Source: an uncultured Methylococcales bacterium
GTDB taxonomy: Bacteria; Pseudomonadota; Gammaproteobacteria; Methylococcales; Methylomonadaceae
Direction: 5' to 3'
NCBI GenBank assembly: GCA_913009265.1
Contig: CAJVYL010000007.1
Span: forward strand, 1-32,442
DNA length: 32,442 bases
Below are positions 10,982 to 20,371 of this stretch, piece by piece (the first letter of the stretch is position 1; each line of letters begins with the position of its first letter). The translations under genes were made by a program, and so were the position numbers. The notes below the pieces were generated by a model that was not told the origin of the DNA, ran no database searches, and saw nothing but the letters and a program-made list of their open reading frames with translations.

Positions 10982-11097
10982 TAGTGCAGATATTACTTAT
11001 TTGATTAATTGCACTTGCACCCCTCACCTATAAGCTAGGGGAGAGTTTTGTGAGGCACACTCTCTATGTCACACAAAATACAGCGCATTTTTTACTT

Positions 11098-11122
11098 AGC
11101 TCCCACGCAAGGCATGGGAGCT
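11098..11122. repeat. Hairpin between thiSG and trmB
   Basis: AGCTCCCA-cgcaaggca-TGGGAGCT inverted repeat. Confidence 0.45.
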
Positions 11123-11140
11123 TAACAATTCTTTTAATAA

Positions 11141-12121
11141 TTAAAAGAACAGTCCGTCAACAGGTGATGAGGCTGAAGCAAAACGTTTTTTAGGCATTCT
11201 TCCTGCTAGATATGCTTCTCTACCTGCTTGAATGCCTTTTTTCATTGCAGATGCCATAAGTACAGGGTCTTTTGCTGCTGCTATAGCTGTATTCATTAAT
11301 ACGCCAGCACAACCTAATTCCATAGCCAATGCTGCATCAGAAGCTGTACCAACACCTGCATCAACTAAAATGGGGACATTTGCATTTTCAACAATTGTTA
11401 AAATGTTGTAAGGGTTTCTGATACCTAAACCTGAACCTATAGGTGCGGCAAGCGGCATAACAGCAACACAACCAATATCTTCTAAGCGTTTTGCAGCAAT
11501 AGGATCGTCATTGGTATAAACCATAACATCAAAGCCATCTTTCACTAATGCTTCAGCAGCAATAAGTGTTTCTGCAACATCAGGAAAAAGAGTTTTTTGA
11601 TCAGCCAATACTTCTAGCTTAACAAGCTTGTGCCCGCCTAATAATTCTCTGCCTAAACGACAAGTTCTTAATGCTTCTTCAACGCTATAGCAGCCAGCTG
11701 TATTAGGTAAAATAGTGTATTTATCAGGAGAGATTACTTCTAATAAATTTGGTTCACCAGGATTCTGGCCAATATTAGTTCTACGAATAGCAACAGTCAC
11801 AATTTCAGCACCACTTGCCTCGATAGCAAGTTGTGTTTCTTTCATGTCTTTGTATTTACCAGTGCCTACTAATAAGCGAGAGTTAAATGTCTGTCCAGCA
11901 AGAGTAAAAGAATCATCTTGTCCTCCACCTATTGCTTGTACAATCTCCAGCGAATCATTAGCTGATATTTTTTGTTCCGCATATTGATTGAAAGGTAAAA
12001 TCTCTTTGTTTAATTCTATTGCGATTCGTTTACCAGTTAAATCAAGGTCAGAAACGATATCTGCAACAGTTGTATTTTCACCATATTCACGGTTGTCGCC
12101 ATTTACACTTATTTTCATCAT
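11141..12121 (-). CDS. thiSG: Fused sulfur carrier ThiS / thiazole synthase ThiG
   Basis: 326 aa; N-terminal ThiS-like [27 protein letters not shown]...[12 protein letters not shown] joined in frame to ThiG-like [22 protein letters not shown]...[29 protein letters not shown]. Confidence 0.93.
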   Translation of the reverse strand: MMKISVNGDNREYGENTTVADIVSDLDLTGKRIAIELNKEILPFNQYAEQKISANDSLEIVQAIGGGQDDSFTLAGQTFNSRLLVGTGKYKDMKETQLAIEASGAEIVTVAIRRTNIGQNPGEPNLLEVISPDKYTILPNTAGCYSVEEALRTCRLGRELLGGHKLVKLEVLADQKTLFPDVAETLIAAEALVKDGFDVMVYTNDDPIAAKRLEDIGCVAVMPLAAPIGSGLGIRNPYNILTIVENANVPILVDAGVGTASDAALAMELGCAGVLMNTAIAAAKDPVLMASAMKKGIQAGREAYLAGRMPKKRFASASSPVDGLFF

Positions 12122-12131
12122 ATGTTCCAGA

Positions 12132-13202
12132 TTAATGTTTTACTGATCTACGTTTTTGTACTGCTTCTGCCAGTCCATTAAGTAAAAGTAGCGTATCATC
12201 CCAACCTAAACAAGCGTCGGTAATACTTTGACCGTAAGTAAGCTCTTGACCTTCAACAGTATCTTGTCGTCCCGCTTTAAGGTGACTTTCAACCATAACT
12301 CCCATGATTCTTTTGTCGCCCTGGCTAATCTGTTCTGAAACATCATCAGCAACAACTAATTGACGCTGGCATTGTTTTAAACTGTTTGCATGGCTAAAAT
12401 CAATCATAATATTAGTGGGTAGCCCGGCCTTATCAAGCCCTTCTGCTACTTTTTCAACATTGACGGCATCATAATTAGGTTCGTCATTGCCACCGCGTAA
12501 AATAATGTGTGCATCCTCGTTCCCTGTTGTAGAGAAAATAGCTGAACGACCTTCTTTAGTAACCGATAAGAAATGATGCGGACTCATTGCAGAATTAATA
12601 GCGTCAATAGCAATTCCTATCCCGCCATCTGTTGCATTTTTAAACCCAACAGGACAAGATAAACCTGAAGCTAATTCTCTATGAACTTGGCTTTCAGTCG
12701 TTCTCGCGCCAATAGCTCCCCATGAAATTAAATCAGAAACATATTGTGGTGTTATTAAATCTAAATATTCAGTCGCAGCAGGGATGCCTAAGCTATTTAA
12801 GTCTGATAATAATTGGCGGGCAACTCTCAAGCCTTTATTAATATTAAAACTCGAATTAATTTCAGGGTCATTAATTAAGCCTTTCCAGCCGACTGTTGTC
12901 CGTGGCTTTTCAAAATAAACCCGCATAATAATAACCAAATCTTTTTGTAGCTTATCCTTTGCTGTTTTTAATAGCCCAGCATATTCCTTAGCCGCTTTGG
13001 TATCATGAATGGAGCAAGGGCCAACAATAACAACCAGACGGTCATCTTTGCCCGTTAAAATATTATGGACATCATTCCGAGCTTGCAAAATAGTAGCTGC
13101 AGCTTCTTTAGTCATCGGAATTTCATCATGAACCTGTACAGGTTCAACAACCTCTTTGGTTGCACTGATTCTTAAGTCATCGGTATTAAATTTACTTTGC
13201 AT
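12132..13202 (-). CDS. aroG: 3-deoxy-7-phosphoheptulonate synthase, class I
   Basis: [52 protein letters not shown] motifs. ORF given to 13217 (TTG); ATG at 13202 is the likely start. Confidence 0.94.
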   Translation of the reverse strand: MQSKFNTDDLRISATKEVVEPVQVHDEIPMTKEAAATILQARNDVHNILTGKDDRLVVIVGPCSIHDTKAAKEYAGLLKTAKDKLQKDLVIIMRVYFEKPRTTVGWKGLINDPEINSSFNINKGLRVARQLLSDLNSLGIPAATEYLDLITPQYVSDLISWGAIGARTTESQVHRELASGLSCPVGFKNATDGGIGIAIDAINSAMSPHHFLSVTKEGRSAIFSTTGNEDAHIILRGGNDEPNYDAVNVEKVAEGLDKAGLPTNIMIDFSHANSLKQCQRQLVVADDVSEQISQGDKRIMGVMVESHLKAGRQDTVEGQELTYGQSITDACLGWDDTLLLLNGLAEAVQKRRSVKH

Positions 13203-13565
13203 GGTCTCTACTGGCAAACGCTTTATTGACTATTCTATAAAACCAGCTATTTTAACTGTTTTACTGGTATGAGTGTTATTTATAATTTTATTACAGCATA
13301 AGTCCTTAGAAGATATGGCTATTAATAGGATTTATGATTTAGCTTTGATGAAGATATTGTATGCTTTTGAGTTAAAAATCCTTGACAAGGTTACAAGGAT
13401 AGTTTTTTATAGCTTCAACAAAAAAGATATCATTAATTTCACACAGCTTTATCAGGATCATCTAAAGTAGTGAAACTAGTTAATTAACGCATTTATGAAT
13501 AGCTAAAAACGATATAAAGCTCAAAATAAATTGAGCATGTCATTTTAGATTAATAAGGAATATTT

Positions 13566-14342
13566 ATGACCCGTTCTCGTCGCCCCATTCAATATTTATT
13601 ACTTGCGGCATGTAGCTTCGCTCTCCTCCCCACCGTTCATTCTGATCCATTAAATTCAGCTATTAAGGTTGAGAGCACAATTAATAATGTATCTATCAAG
13701 TCACAGAAGAGAATTGATGGTTTAAGTAATAAGACCAAAAAAATGCTGGATAAATACCGTTCAGTTACTCACCAAACGGATACCTTACTAACTTATAACA
13801 AGCATTTAAATGAGTTACTTTCCTCTCAGGAACAAGAAAAAATATCGTTAGAGCAACAGTTGCAAGAAATTGAAACAACTCAACGCGAGGTTGTACCTTT
13901 AATCTTACGTATGCTTGATAGTTTGGATCAATTTGTTGCTTTAGATCTGCCATTCTTACCCAAAGAAAGGTCTCAACGGATTGAAAAATTAAAAGAAATG
14001 ATTGTTAGAGCAGATGTGACTAATGCTGAGAAATATCGTCGTATTTTAGAAGCGTACCAAATTGAAAATGATTATGGTAATACTATAGAAGCCTATAGAG
14101 CTGACTTAACATTAGATAGCGTGACAAGCTCTGTTGATTTTTTGCGCTTAGGTCGAGTTGCTTTGTATTATCAACGATTTGATGGCAGCGAAACGGGCTA
14201 CTGGGATAAAGAACAAAAACAATGGCTTAGTTTATCTGATGATTATCGAAACGCAATTCGTAATGGCTTGCGTATTGCAAGAAAAGAAACCGCACCTAAT
14301 TTATTAGCTCTGCCCATTTCAGTTGCGGAGGCTGGTCAATGA
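13566..14342 (+). CDS. DUF3450-family periplasmic protein of TonB2-type system
   Basis: 258 aa, signal peptide, coiled coil, LILRMLDSLDQFVALDLPFLPKERSQRIEKL; first gene of an exb/ton operon. Confidence 0.8.
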   Translation: MTRSRRPIQYLLLAACSFALLPTVHSDPLNSAIKVESTINNVSIKSQKRIDGLSNKTKKMLDKYRSVTHQTDTLLTYNKHLNELLSSQEQEKISLEQQLQEIETTQREVVPLILRMLDSLDQFVALDLPFLPKERSQRIEKLKEMIVRADVTNAEKYRRILEAYQIENDYGNTIEAYRADLTLDSVTSSVDFLRLGRVALYYQRFDGSETGYWDKEQKQWLSLSDDYRNAIRNGLRIARKETAPNLLALPISVAEAGQ

Positions 14343-15661
14343 AAAAGCTTATTTTTGTTTTTGTAATCTTTTTTTCTACTCAAGCGGTTATAGCTGAACA
14401 CTTAGATTTAGATCAATTATTACGACAAGTAAAAAAATCTCAAGGTATTGAAGCTAAAACAAATAAAACAAGAGAGTCTCAGTTTTTAACTGAAAAGAAT
14501 AAACAACAAGCTTTATTAAAATCAGCGGAAAACTCTTTAGCGCAACAAGAGCGTAAAAGTATACAATTAAAAACGCGCTTAGATGCAAATGAAGAAATAC
14601 TCAGTCAATTAGAAACAGAACTAAAAGACAAAAGTGGTGTTCTTGGTGAGTTATTTGGTGTGGCAAGACAAGCTGCTGGTGATTTAAAAGCAGACTTACA
14701 ACATTCTTTGGTCTCTGCACAATTTCCTGACCGGGATAAAAAGTTAAACTTAATTACTAATAGTAAAGCCTTACCTACTATTCAGCAGCTTGAATCTTTG
14801 TGGTTTACCTTGCAACAGGAAATGACAGAATCAGGGAAAGTTGTTTATTACAATACTCAAGTTGAACAAGCATCAGGAAAACCTCATGATGCGAAGGTTG
14901 TTCGTATCGGTACATTTAATACTTTAGCAAATGGGGAATATCTTCAATACTCTGCTGATACCGGGCGTTTAACTCATTTAGCTCGTCAGCCAGAAGATAA
15001 ATATCTATCCCTTGCTAATGACTTTTCAGAAGCAAAAACAGGCATTTTAGCACTTGGAATTGATCCAACCCGTGGTGTTATTTTAAGTATGCTTATTCAA
15101 GCTCCCGATACTATTGAGCGTATTCAACAGGGTGGTTTAATTGGATATATTATTCTAGCTTTAGGGGCTATCGGTTTTATCTACGCCCTTATACGCTTAG
15201 TTGGTCTAAGTGTTACCGGCAAAAAAATGTCAACTCAAATACTCTCTTCCACAGCTACGGAAGATAACCCTTTAGGTCGTATTTTTATAGCTGCTGAACA
15301 AGATCAATCAAACGATACCGATAATTTAGAGCTAATTTTAGATGAAGCGATTACTCGTGAAATTCCCTTTTTAGAAAAAGGACTTTCAATGATTAAATTA
15401 TTAGCTGCTGTAGCACCTTTACTGGGTTTATTAGGAACAGTGACAGGGATGATTGCAACTTTCCAATCTATTAGTTTATTTGGTACGGGTGATCCAAAAT
15501 TAATGGCCAGTGGTATTTCTCAAGCATTGGTTACTACTATGCTGGGTTTGTGTGTAGCTATTCCATTGTTGTTTTTGCATAGTCTTGTTTCATCACGAAG
15601 CCGTACTTTGATTCAAGTGTTAGATGAGCAAACTGCTGGCTTAATCAGCAAGCGTAAATAA
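14339..15661 (+). CDS. TtpC-like MotA/TolQ/ExbB proton channel family protein with long periplasmic N-terminal domain
   Basis: 440 aa; signal peptide plus coiled coil, C-terminal MotA/ExbB domain LLAAVAPLLGLLGTVTGMIATFQSIS...MASGISQALVTTMLGL. Confidence 0.88.
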   Translation: MKKLIFVFVIFFSTQAVIAEHLDLDQLLRQVKKSQGIEAKTNKTRESQFLTEKNKQQALLKSAENSLAQQERKSIQLKTRLDANEEILSQLETELKDKSGVLGELFGVARQAAGDLKADLQHSLVSAQFPDRDKKLNLITNSKALPTIQQLESLWFTLQQEMTESGKVVYYNTQVEQASGKPHDAKVVRIGTFNTLANGEYLQYSADTGRLTHLARQPEDKYLSLANDFSEAKTGILALGIDPTRGVILSMLIQAPDTIERIQQGGLIGYIILALGAIGFIYALIRLVGLSVTGKKMSTQILSSTATEDNPLGRIFIAAEQDQSNDTDNLELILDEAITREIPFLEKGLSMIKLLAAVAPLLGLLGTVTGMIATFQSISLFGTGDPKLMASGISQALVTTMLGLCVAIPLLFLHSLVSSRSRTLIQVLDEQTAGLISKRK

Positions 15662-15664
15662 GCC

Positions 15665-16174
15665 ATGTCTTTATTTGATTCTTTACAACAATTTTTAAAC
15701 ACGGGCGGTGACGTGCTATGGATTATTTTAGCCGTTTCCATTTGCCTATGGAGCTTAATCGCTGAGCGATTTATTTATTTTAAACAATCATATCCGCTAC
15801 AACGCTCACAATGGTTAACTCGATGGGAAGAACAAGCTAATAAAAATTCTCAACATGCTTTATATATTAGAGAAGGCATTATTTCTGAAGCTAAAATTAA
15901 TATGGCAAAAACGGTTCCTGTTATTAAAATGCTAGTTGCATTGTGTCCATTACTCGGTTTGTTGGGAACGGTGACAGGTATGATTCATGTTTTTGATGTA
16001 ATGGCTGTTACAGGTACAGGAAATGCTAGAGCAATGGCATCAGGTGTTTCTCAAGCTACCATTCCAACAATGGCAGGAATGGTTATTGCCATTGCGGGTC
16101 TTTATTTTAGTAAATTGATAGAACAGCGGGTAAATGATGAAACCCATCATTTAACAGATTTATTGCAATATTGA
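15665..16174 (+). CDS. exbB: ExbB proton channel protein (TonB2-type)
   Basis: 169 aa; MLVALCPLLGLLGTVTGMIHVFDVMAVTGTGNARAMASGVSQATIPTMAG. Confidence 0.92.
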   Translation: MSLFDSLQQFLNTGGDVLWIILAVSICLWSLIAERFIYFKQSYPLQRSQWLTRWEEQANKNSQHALYIREGIISEAKINMAKTVPVIKMLVALCPLLGLLGTVTGMIHVFDVMAVTGTGNARAMASGVSQATIPTMAGMVIAIAGLYFSKLIEQRVNDETHHLTDLLQY

Positions 16175-16183
16175 AAATACAGA

Positions 16184-16215
16184 TCTTAAGCCCTCTCTAA
16201 GGGATTGGGCTTAAG
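16184..16215 (+). terminator. Hairpin in exbB-exbD gap (possible attenuator or RNA-processing site)
   Basis: TCTTAAGCCC (16184-16193)/GGGCTTAAGA (16206-16215), perfect 10-bp inverted repeat; no strong T-run follows. Confidence 0.4.
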
Positions 16216-16289
16216 AGTATCAACTTTAAATTAACTTTATAGTTTGCTATTAAAAAGGCTCCTTTTTAGGGATAAACAGAGATAACATT

Positions 16290-16703
16290 ATGCGTCGCAG
16301 ATCGAATCGCTCAAATGGCGAACAAACAGCTGATATTGATATGACTCCCATGCTGGATATCGTATTTATCATGTTAATTTTCTTTATTGTAACTACTTCT
16401 TTTGTGAAAGAATCTGGGATTGATGTTAATCGCCCAACCGCTCAAACAGCCACAAGAAAAGAACAAGGCAATATTATTGTAGGTATAAAGTCTAATGGTG
16501 ATGTCTGGATAGATAAAAGACTTGTTGATATTCGTGCCGTCAGAGCCAATGTTTCTAGATTACATGCTGAGCAACCTTTAGGTGCCGTTGTAATTGCTGC
16601 GGACAAAGACACTAAAGTTAAAGTGCTTACTCAAGTGATGGATCAAATTCGTTTGGCGGGTATTATGAATGCCTCAATTGCTACGGAAACAGAGTCAAAG
16701 TGA
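16290..16703 (+). CDS. exbD: ExbD biopolymer transport protein
   Basis: 137 aa; DIDMTPMLDIVFIMLIFFIVTTSFVKE. Confidence 0.93.
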   Translation: MRRRSNRSNGEQTADIDMTPMLDIVFIMLIFFIVTTSFVKESGIDVNRPTAQTATRKEQGNIIVGIKSNGDVWIDKRLVDIRAVRANVSRLHAEQPLGAVVIAADKDTKVKVLTQVMDQIRLAGIMNASIATETESK

Positions 16704-17329
16704 AAACATTTTCTATTGCAACTTTTGCGGGCATTCTGGTCTCATTAGCATTGTTTTGGTTAATGCAAGTGATGATTAGTAATAATCAACAAGGCTTTAA
16801 AAAAACTGATAATTTGCAGATGACTGAGTTTGTACGTTTAAAGCGTGAAACTAAACTGCAAACAAAAGATAGGGAAATTCCTGATGAACCTGAGCCAGAT
16901 AAACGTCCACCACCGCCTAAAATGACTGTTCAACAAGTACATGTCACACAAAACAATGTGCCTCAAATGGATATGCCTAATTTAGATATTCCATTACAGA
17001 CTAATAGTTTTAATGGCTCTGCTATTCAAGGTGTACAAATCGGCGCAGGTTCCATTAGTACTAATGTGATTCCTTTAGTACGCATTCCACCCAGATACCC
17101 TATGCGAGCAGCAAACCGTAGAATAGAAGGTTGGGTTAAAGTTGAATTTACTATTACTGAGCAAGGAACTGTTAAAGATGCTGTTGTTATTGAGGCTCAG
17201 CCAAGAAAAGTCTTTAATAGGGCTGCATTACAGGCTATTAAACGTTGGAAGTTTAAAGCTAAAATCATAGGTGGCGAAGCTTTTGAGCAACGTGCCATAC
17301 AAGTATTACAATTTAAATTATCAAAATGA
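16700..17329 (+). CDS. tonB: TonB energy transducer
   Basis: 209 aa; TM anchor, Pro-rich PDEPEPDKRPPPPK, C-terminal TonB domain RIPPRYPMRAANRRIEGWVKVEFTITEQGTVKDAVVIEAQP. Confidence 0.92.
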   Translation: MKTFSIATFAGILVSLALFWLMQVMISNNQQGFKKTDNLQMTEFVRLKRETKLQTKDREIPDEPEPDKRPPPPKMTVQQVHVTQNNVPQMDMPNLDIPLQTNSFNGSAIQGVQIGAGSISTNVIPLVRIPPRYPMRAANRRIEGWVKVEFTITEQGTVKDAVVIEAQPRKVFNRAALQAIKRWKFKAKIIGGEAFEQRAIQVLQFKLSK

Positions 17330-18534
17330 TACGTCTACTGGCTCTGGTTTTATCCTTATTAATATTGTCTCCGGCATATGCTAAAGATAAAGAGAAACAA
17401 GCTACAATTTCTCCTTGGGTATATAAGAAATTACAAAAAGCAGAGCAGCTTATTGCTAAAAAATCATATTCTCAAGCTGAACAAAAGTTAAAAGCTATTT
17501 TGCCTGATACAAAAGCAAAGAGTTATGAAAAAGCCATTGTTTTACGTAGTTTGTCTTCAGTTTATGCATTAAACAATCAATATAAAAAAGCGACTAAGTT
17601 ATTGACCCAAGCCCTTGCTTTAGATGCTCTACCCAAGAAACAAGAACAACAAGCTATTCTAAATCTAGGCCAGCTTTATATGGCTATGGAGCAATACGCT
17701 AAAGCAATTAAAGTATTAGAGCCTTGGCTAGCCACTAATTCAACAGGTAATGCAAAAGTTAATGTTTTAATTGCCAATGCTTATGCCCAATTAAAACGAT
17801 ATAGAAAAGCATTGCCTTATATTAAAAAAGCAATTGCTAATACTAAAAAGCCAGCCGAGTCCTGGTATCAATTAAATTTAGCTTTATATTATGAGCTAGA
17901 AAACTATACTTCAGCAGCAAAAATATTAAAGAAGCTGCTCACCATTTATCCTGATAAAAAAGAATATTGGTCTCAGTTAGCATCAACCTATCAACAACTA
18001 AAGCAGTATAAACAAGCCGTATCAATAAAGCATTTAGCGTTTAAAAAAGGCTTTATTCATTCAGAAAAAGAGCTTCTAGAGCTGGTTAATTTGTTTTTAT
18101 ATGTGGATCACCCATTTAAAGCTGCGACGTTATTAAATAAATTAATAGCAACTAAAAAAGTAAAAAGCACATCAAAAAATTGGGAGACTTTAGCTCATTC
18201 ATGGACTATAGCTAAAGAATATGAACAGGCGATAAAAGCCTTAGAAAAAGCCTCTAGCCTCAATAACAAAGGAAGTTTATATCAACGTTTAGGGCAAATA
18301 TATGTTGAGAAAGAGCAATGGGGTAAGGCAATCCAATCTTTTAATAAAGCCTTAAACAAGGGGAACTTAAAAAATACAGGGACAACCTATATGTTACTTG
18401 GTATGAGTTATTTTGAGCAAAAGAATAAAAAACAAGCTAAAAGGTCTTTTTTAAAAGCAGCTAAATATAGCAAGAGCAAAAAATCAGCGAGACAGTGGTT
18501 AGAGTATATCCGCGAATCAAATAAACCTCTTTAA
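17326..18534 (+). CDS. Tetratricopeptide repeat protein of the TonB2-type operon
   Basis: 402 aa; signal peptide, multiple TPR-like helical repeats; ATGA overlap with tonB. Confidence 0.88.
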   Translation: MIRLLALVLSLLILSPAYAKDKEKQATISPWVYKKLQKAEQLIAKKSYSQAEQKLKAILPDTKAKSYEKAIVLRSLSSVYALNNQYKKATKLLTQALALDALPKKQEQQAILNLGQLYMAMEQYAKAIKVLEPWLATNSTGNAKVNVLIANAYAQLKRYRKALPYIKKAIANTKKPAESWYQLNLALYYELENYTSAAKILKKLLTIYPDKKEYWSQLASTYQQLKQYKQAVSIKHLAFKKGFIHSEKELLELVNLFLYVDHPFKAATLLNKLIATKKVKSTSKNWETLAHSWTIAKEYEQAIKALEKASSLNNKGSLYQRLGQIYVEKEQWGKAIQSFNKALNKGNLKNTGTTYMLLGMSYFEQKNKKQAKRSFLKAAKYSKSKKSARQWLEYIRESNKPL

Positions 18535-18536
18535 TT

Positions 18537-18563
18537 ATAGAGGCGTCTTTAAAACGCCTCTAT
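18537..18563. terminator. Hairpin between convergent TPR and AP2-like genes
   Basis: ATAGAGGCGT-ctttaaa-ACGCCTCTAT perfect 10-bp inverted repeat. Confidence 0.6.
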
Positions 18564-18574
18564 ATCGAAAATTA

Positions 18575-19090
18575 TTACCCTACAACAGCCCCTAAGTCAG
18601 CATTTTCATAGACGCGAGTTTTCTTCCAACCAGCAAATTTATCTTCAAAAAACTGTAAATCATGATCTATAGAATGCTCATAACAGCTTCTAAATAATCT
18701 TGCCGTTCTAAAAGCATGTAGCTCATCATCAGCGGTTACCGTTTCTACATTACCCACTTGAAAAGTCTTGTTTTTGGATTTTCTGTCTTTTACCCAGAAA
18801 ACCGTATAACAAAGATAACTTTTATCTTTTCTATGGTCATACTTTATCGTTCTGGAAACACCTGTAACACCCGTAGTTGACTTGTTCTTGGGTGGTTTTA
18901 AAAACCGAGTTCGACTGCCTTTTAATACAACCAGCATTTGATCACGCCAAGTGATTGCTGCCTGTAAAGATTTATTTCTATTTCCCCATAGTTTATGTGA
19001 GAAATAGCGACTGCTCTCCTTGCCGCGTCGGACAATACGTACTTGATAACCAAAAGCGTCAGGCTCTGTAATATGTTTATTTTTTGCCAT
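18575..19090 (-). CDS. AP2-domain-like protein with two AP2-like segments
   Basis: 171 aa, basic; segment 1 GYQVRIVRRGKESSRYFSHKLWGNRNKSLQAAITWRDQML; segment 2 TGVTGVSRTIKYDHRKDKSYLCYTVFWVKDRKSKNKTFQVGNVETVTADDELHAFRTARLFRSCYE. Confidence 0.7.
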   Translation of the reverse strand: MAKNKHITEPDAFGYQVRIVRRGKESSRYFSHKLWGNRNKSLQAAITWRDQMLVVLKGSRTRFLKPPKNKSTTGVTGVSRTIKYDHRKDKSYLCYTVFWVKDRKSKNKTFQVGNVETVTADDELHAFRTARLFRSCYEHSIDHDLQFFEDKFAGWKKTRVYENADLGAVVG

Positions 19091-19449
19091 TTTATTATAA
19101 ATCCCCGATATCTTTTTGGGTAAGAATACTCAAATTCAATCATTTTTTTGTAAAAGGCTATTGATTATCAATGACTGCGGTCAAAATCAGTTGCCATTAC
19201 TTGGTTAAAAATTCAATTCATGTGGTCCTTATTATTTAGCAACAAATAGAAAAAGAAATAGTTTTGTTGTTAATTTCGTAGGACAATGACTACAAATTAT
19301 CAACAATGTTTAATGAAATATCAAGTTTTTTAGTATTTAAATTACGCAAATACCAAGTAATTTAGTGTAGAATACATCAAATACACCCTTAATCCGGTCT
19401 ATACAAACACATAACCCTTTGTTTTTTATATATTTTTTGGAGACAATAA

Positions 19450-20055
19450 ATGAGCGTATTAGTAGGCAAGCAAGCCCCTGATTTTACAGTTCCTGCGGTA
19501 TTAGCTGACGGTGAAATTGTCGATTCTTTCAGTTTTTCTGACGCAACAAGTGGAAAATATGCTGTTGTATTTTTCTACCCATTAGATTTCACTTTTGTAT
19601 GTCCAAGTGAATTAATCGCATTAGATCACCGTATGGATGAATTTAAAAAGCGTGGCGTAGAAGTTATTGCAGTCTCAATTGACTCTCATTTCACTCACAA
19701 TGCATGGCGTAACACTGCTATTAATGACGGTGGTATTGGTCAAGTCAAATACACAATGGCTGCTGACATCAATCACCAAATCTGTAAAGATTATGATGTT
19801 GAAGCTGAAGTACCTGCAGTTGCATACCGTGGTAGCTTTTTAATTGATACAAATGGCGTGGTTCGTCATCAAGTAGTTAACGATTTACCTTTAGGTCGTA
19901 ACATTGATGAAATGCTTCGTATGGTTGATGCATTAAAATTCCATGAAGAACATGGTGAAGTATGTCCAGCAGGTTGGACTCAAGGCGACTCAGGTATGGA
20001 TGCAAGCCCAACAGGCGTTGCTGATTACTTAAGCAAAAATGCTGATGACTTGTAA
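19450..20055 (+). CDS. 2-Cys peroxiredoxin (AhpC/TSA family)
   Basis: 201 aa; FYPLDFTFVCPSELIAL and C-terminal GEVCPAGW. Confidence 0.95.
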   Translation: MSVLVGKQAPDFTVPAVLADGEIVDSFSFSDATSGKYAVVFFYPLDFTFVCPSELIALDHRMDEFKKRGVEVIAVSIDSHFTHNAWRNTAINDGGIGQVKYTMAADINHQICKDYDVEAEVPAVAYRGSFLIDTNGVVRHQVVNDLPLGRNIDEMLRMVDALKFHEEHGEVCPAGWTQGDSGMDASPTGVADYLSKNADDL

Positions 20056-20106
20056 TAAATAGTTCTAACTATTTATTACAAGCTCCATTTTAATATGGAG
20101 AAAGAA

Positions 20107-20142
20107 AGGCGGAAGGCACTTAGTGCTGACCGCCTTTTTTTT
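20107..20142 (+). terminator. Rho-independent terminator of peroxiredoxin gene
   Basis: AGGCGG-aag-GCAC-tta-GTGC-tga-CCGCCT followed by a run of T. Confidence 0.9.
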
Positions 20143-20272
20143 GCTATTTTTTTCGAGTCTAATTAGATAAACTTACCTTATTGCCCTCAGTTGATAAACT
20201 ACCTATATTACAGTCTTGCTCTATTCTTAACTTAACATGGTTATTAATTAACTACAGGTTAAAGAGAAAAAA

Positions 20273-20351
20273 TGTAGCCTTGATGTAGTGAAACGAAATC
20301 AAGGAAAATATCAGCTAAACCTTGATTCCACTTCGTTTCATCAAGGCTACA
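20273..20351. repeat. MITE/REP-like palindromic repeat, copy 2 (just upstream of sulP)
   Basis: TGTAGCCTTGATG (20273-20285)/CATCAAGGCTACA (20339-20351) perfect 13-bp TIR; internal CCTTGATTCCACTTCGTTTCATCAAGG matches copy 1 in inverse orientation. Confidence 0.8.
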
Positions 20352-20371
20352 AAAACTTAACTTAATTGTCG

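Noticed and set aside
12122-12131. TPP riboswitch expected before the thiamine gene thiSG
   Set aside because: Only 10 nt separate thiSG from the upstream aroG; no room for a riboswitch there.
13273-13470. 65-aa ORF upstream of the TonB operon
   Set aside because: No recognisable domain, low-complexity AT-rich composition, no convincing RBS; likely chance ORF.
18922-19143. 73-aa minus-strand ORF overlapping the AP2-like gene
   Set aside because: Alternative frame of the AP2-like gene start region; no independent support.
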